DNA of 64,000 nucleotides from DASSNU01 sp035701265. GTDB lineage: Bacteria > Gemmatimonadota > Gemmatimonadetes > Gemmatimonadales > Gemmatimonadaceae. The stretch spans positions 124,001 to 188,000 of the forward strand of contig DASSNU010000015.1 of NCBI GenBank assembly GCA_035701265.1, given 5' to 3'. The position numbers and the translations under genes were made by a program. How positions within the stretch are numbered: the first letter of the stretch is position 1; every line of letters begins with the position of its first letter. This document shows positions 61,451-64,000 of the stretch, piece after piece. A model generated the notes under the pieces. That model was not told the DNA's origin. It searched no databases and was given only the letters and a program-made list of their open reading frames with translations.

Positions 61451-62680
61451 TCACCCCTTCGGCGTCAGCCTGAACAATCCCCCCGGATTGGCGTCCTCCA
61501 CCAACCACACGGCACCGTCCGGCGCGACGGCAACGTCGCGGACCTGGTGCCCGACGTCCCATCGCTCCGCCGGCGTGGCGCCGCCCTTCCCGTCGAAAGT
61601 GATCCGGCTGAGTGACTCGGTGGGCATTCCACCTACGAGCGCCGACCCGTTCCACTGCGGGAACATCGCGCCCTGGTAGAAGGTGAAGTTGCCCGGCGCG
61701 ATGACGGGCACCCAGTAGATGACCGGCTTGGCGAGATCCGCACGCGTGTCCGGCTTCGGGATCGGTGTGCCGTCGTAGTTGTTGCCGTACGACACGAGCG
61801 GCCAACCGTAGTTCTTTCCTGGCTCGATCAGATTCAGCTCATCGCCCCCGCGCGGACCGTGCTCGAGCTCCCAGAGCTGTCCGTTCGGTGCGAAGGCGAG
61901 ACCGTACGGCGTGCGATGTCCCATGGTCCACGTTTCCGACGGCGTGAGGTTCGGCCCCGGGAACGTGTACGTGCGCACGACGGGCGCGTTCTTGGCGAGC
62001 TCCGTGTTGCGTGGCGGGTTGATGATGGGAATCGACCGCGCACCGGTCTCCCCTGCGTGCGGATTCCCAGGCGCCGGCTTTCCGTCGAGTGTGAGACGGA
62101 GGATCTTGCCGAGCGGCGAGTTGGGATCCTGCGCCGGCGTCATGCGCTGCCGCTCGCCGACGGTGAGGAACAGATACTTCCTGTCCGGCGAGAAGGCGAC
62201 GGCACCACCGAACTGTCCGCCGCGTCCTCGTCCTCCGTCACGCCAGATGACCTGCAGTCCTTGAAGACTCGCCGACCCGCCGGTGATGTCGGGACGCGCT
62301 CTCGCCAGCGCGAGGCTCGACTCGGTCCCGTCTTCGTTGGGCTCCGCATACGTGAGATAGATGCTGTGATCGGTGGCGTAATTCGGAGAGATGTAGACGC
62401 CGAGCATGCCGCCCTGCCCCTGATGCAGCACGGCGGGGACGTTGGCGACCGGTGTCTTCTCACCCTGCTGCGTGACCAGCCAGAGCCCACCGACCTTCTC
62501 GGTGATGAGCATCCGCCCGTCGGGGAGGAACGCGATGCGCCACGGCAGGTTGAACGTCGCCACCTGCGTCATGGTGAACGGCAGGTCATCCTCGGCCTTG
62601 ATTCCGCCCGCGTTGATCTGCGCGTGCGCGGCCGTGGACAGGAGGGTGAGCGACAGCATGGCAGGAACGACGAACTTCAT
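61451..62680 (-). CDS. PQQ-dependent aldose sugar dehydrogenase, secreted (YliI/Asd-like)
   Basis: 409 aa from the ATG at 62680 (GGGGGAA upstream). Signal peptide LSLTLLSTAAHAQ. Six-bladed propeller: RIAFLPDGRMLITEKVGGLW, GVYISPNYATDHSIYLTYAE, GGAVAFSPDRKYLFLTVGER, GHRTPYGLAFAPNGQLWELE, HGPRGGDELNLIEPGKNYGW and VRDVAVAPDGAVWLVEDANP. These match soluble glucose/aldose dehydrogenase of the Asd type that uses PQQ and Ca2+ in the periplasm. No PQQ synthesis genes are nearby, so the cofactor must come from elsewhere in the genome or from outside. Confidence 0.92.
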   Translation of the reverse strand: MKFVVPAMLSLTLLSTAAHAQINAGGIKAEDDLPFTMTQVATFNLPWRIAFLPDGRMLITEKVGGLWLVTQQGEKTPVANVPAVLHQGQGGMLGVYISPNYATDHSIYLTYAEPNEDGTESSLALARARPDITGGSASLQGLQVIWRDGGRGRGGQFGGAVAFSPDRKYLFLTVGERQRMTPAQDPNSPLGKILRLTLDGKPAPGNPHAGETGARSIPIINPPRNTELAKNAPVVRTYTFPGPNLTPSETWTMGHRTPYGLAFAPNGQLWELEHGPRGGDELNLIEPGKNYGWPLVSYGNNYDGTPIPKPDTRADLAKPVIYWVPVIAPGNFTFYQGAMFPQWNGSALVGGMPTESLSRITFDGKGGATPAERWDVGHQVRDVAVAPDGAVWLVEDANPGGLFRLTPKG

Positions 62681-63072
62681 CGGATTCCCCCGCGTGGATG
62701 CTCCGTTGTGACGGAGGCAAACTCGAGCCGCGGTGCGTGAGCTTAGCCTGTCGACGGACGGAGAAGTTGTCGGACGACGACGCGTGACGTCGAAAGCGAT
62801 GCACAACCAGCCGCTATATGCACGCTGCATGCGCGTGGATATACACGTGCCGGGGGAGTTGCGCCAGCCGGACGCACTACAGCGTCACACAGCGCTCACA
62901 GCGCCGATGCGGACCGTCGCACGGCGCCACGAGCTGCCGCTGCGTTCGAGCACTGCACACCCGCCACGAGGGGCCATGGTGGCGCATGGGAGAGCTGCGC
63001 GGTCTCCGCGCGCGTTCCGCATGGCCGCGCGAGAGCGTGCGCTCCGTCGCCGTCGAGCGAGCCGGCCTCACC
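62681..63072. other. Intergenic region
   Basis: About 392 bp between the sugar dehydrogenase and a small membrane protein gene, both on the minus strand. I see no gene, repeat or clear promoter; candidate frames here are short shadows. Confidence 0.4.
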
Positions 63073-63378
63073 TCACCGGCGAGGCGTGGTGCCCATGTGC
63101 TCGTCGAGCTCCCGCATGGCCGCCTCGTAGTAGCGGTCGGGTGCCGTCAGCTCGTGCACCGGCGGAGTGCTGGGTTTCGGGGACGGAGAGAAGAAGAAGC
63201 GCGCCACTTTGTACAGCCCATAGCCGACCACGCCGACGACGGCGAGCTTGAGCGCCAGCACCGCTAGACCGAACAGTCCGCCGAGGATTCCGAGCGTGAG
63301 CGCGAGCGCCACGATGCCGAGCGGAATCGCGATCGCGAGCCCGATGATGATCTTCAAGAGCGTCCACAGAATACGCAT
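63073..63378 (-). CDS. Small integral membrane protein
   Basis: 101 aa from the ATG at 63378, with GGAGGAGC directly upstream. Two hydrophobic helices (LLKIIIGLAIAIPLGIVALA and GLFGLAVLALKLAVVGVVGY) are followed by a Pro/Ser-rich cytoplasmic or periplasmic tail (SPSPKPSTPPVHELTAPD). The longer frame upstream to 63636 lacks a ribosome site and would run across the padR operator. No known family. Confidence 0.7.
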   Translation of the reverse strand: MRILWTLLKIIIGLAIAIPLGIVALALTLGILGGLFGLAVLALKLAVVGVVGYGLYKVARFFFSPSPKPSTPPVHELTAPDRYYEAAMRELDEHMGTTPRR

Positions 63379-63580
63379 TGCTCCTCCGGTCCAGAACGCG
63401 TGGCGGCCCCAAGGCCGCCCTGGCGGCGTCGCACCGCCCATCCATCCGTACGGAAGGGCAGAGCGCAGGTTCCAGTCTTGCACGCCGCTCTCTGGCGCCG
63501 GATGCTGGAGCGCGTTCTCGCCGGTGACAGTCGGGTGCTCGGCATTCCGGCCGCGGCGCTGCGGCCGTTCCCATTGACAT

Positions 63581-63612
63581 TCGATGTATGGGCACCATAC
63601 TCTATACATCGA
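63581..63612. promoter_or_regulatory. Inverted repeat and promoter upstream of the second padR
   Basis: TCGATGTAT (63581-63589) and ATACATCGA (63604-63612) form perfect 9 bp arms with a 14-base centre. TTGACA at 63574-63579 and CATACT at 63596-63601 (16 bp spacing) lie around it, so a bound repressor would cover the promoter. Likely operator for the PadR protein encoded just downstream. Confidence 0.65.
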
Positions 63613-63653
63613 GACCCGATGGAAACGCCGCGCCACCCGTCACGCCGCCCGCC

Positions 63654-63998
63654 ATGCCCACGATGCCGCTCGATCTGCTCCAGGGGACGCTCGACCTCCT
63701 GATCCTCAAGACGCTCGCGTGGGGCCCGGCCCACGGCTACGCCATCGCGCGCTGGATCCAGCAGCTCACCGGACAGGTGCTGACGGTGGGCGAGGGCTCG
63801 CTCTACCCCGCGCTGCACCGACTGGAGGAGCGCGGCGCGATCACCGCCGAGTGGCGGCTCACGGAGCACAACCGGCGGGCGAAGTTCTACACGCTGACCA
63901 GCAAGGGACGGCAACAGCTCCGCGCCGAGACGGCCACGTGGACGCAGTTCGTCGACGCGATGGCGAAGGTGCTGCGCGCCACAGAGCAGCCGGCCTGA
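63654..63998 (+). CDS. PadR-family transcriptional regulator (second copy)
   Basis: 114 aa if started at the ATG at 63654 (the ATG at 63663 is equally good; frames further upstream would cross the operator). Winged helix: LLQGTLDLLILKTLAWGPAHG, GEGSLYPALHRLEERGAI, RRAKFYTLTSKGRQQLR. Same short subfamily as the regulator at 22817. In such arrangements an ADOP-type permease gene normally follows; the window ends 2 bases after this stop, so that cannot be seen. Confidence 0.92.
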   Translation: MPTMPLDLLQGTLDLLILKTLAWGPAHGYAIARWIQQLTGQVLTVGEGSLYPALHRLEERGAITAEWRLTEHNRRAKFYTLTSKGRQQLRAETATWTQFVDAMAKVLRATEQPA

Positions 63999-64000
63999 CG

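Noticed and set aside
1..64000. tRNA, rRNA or CRISPR array
   Set aside because: I looked for T-loop-like GTTCGA motifs with matching stems and for regularly spaced repeats and found none convincing; a tRNAscan or CRISPR search would settle this.

Overview
The window is about 64 kb of high-GC bacterial chromosome with densely packed genes on both strands and no rRNA, tRNA or CRISPR array that I can see. The gene content suggests a Gemmatimonadota-like organism: a PadR regulator next to an ABC-less FtsX-type permease (ADOP family), paired ECF sigma factor and TPR serine/threonine kinase genes, many secreted proteins with N-terminal signals ending in AQ, S10, M28 and M20 peptidases, and a plant-type enoyl-ACP reductase. 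This placement is inferred from gene content; there is no phylogenetic marker here that settles it.

Layout. 0-10.8 kb: aromatic amino acid decarboxylase and fabI; an unusual outer-membrane protein (kinase-like middle, Omp85-like barrel) overlapping an SdiA-regulated-type lipoprotein; a flippase-like membrane protein; an ECF sigma/anti-sigma pair; an MBL hydrolase. 10.8-14.8 kb: zinc/manganese-type ABC permease and binding protein, without their ATPase, plus a porin-like outer-membrane protein and a small secreted protein, all on the minus strand. 14.8-20 kb: deoxyhypusine synthase-like gene overlapping a LOG-family gene, small membrane and secreted proteins, queG. 20-25.4 kb: ADOP permease and PadR with a palindromic operator, a relic of a second queG, then arsR-arsM with a clear promoter that implies a leaderless arsR mRNA, and a cupin. 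25.4-31 kb: trpS, then a peptide/amide block (formamidase-like lipoprotein, OPT transporter, peptidase T). 31-37.8 kb: secreted proteins, an S10 peptidase, a one-chain fusion of an MhqE/MhqO-type dioxygenase with an MhqD-type hydrolase, and a quinone reductase (qorB); the last two fit a quinone-stress theme. 37.8-46.8 kb: two separate ECF sigma then TPR-kinase operons flanking a glycine-rich lipoprotein and a cupin. 47-52.7 kb: lipoprotein, alpha/beta hydrolase with a strong upstream palindrome, ZIP transporter, M28 peptidase, a probably frameshifted membrane gene and a secreted protein. 52.9-61.4 kb: a five-gene type I restriction-modification operon, every junction overlapping, with a DUF4062/HATPase gene and an unknown small gene between hsdM and hsdS. 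61.4-64 kb: PQQ-type sugar dehydrogenase, a small membrane protein and a second PadR gene with its own inverted-repeat operator.

The best candidate for an undescribed system is the type I R-M operon with its built-in DUF4062-HATPase protein, which looks like a restriction system carrying a possible second-line effector or sensor. Other notable items are the kinase-like/Omp85 fusion, the Mhq fusion, the leaderless arsR promoter and the bacterial deoxyhypusine synthase homologue with its catalytic lysine motif intact.
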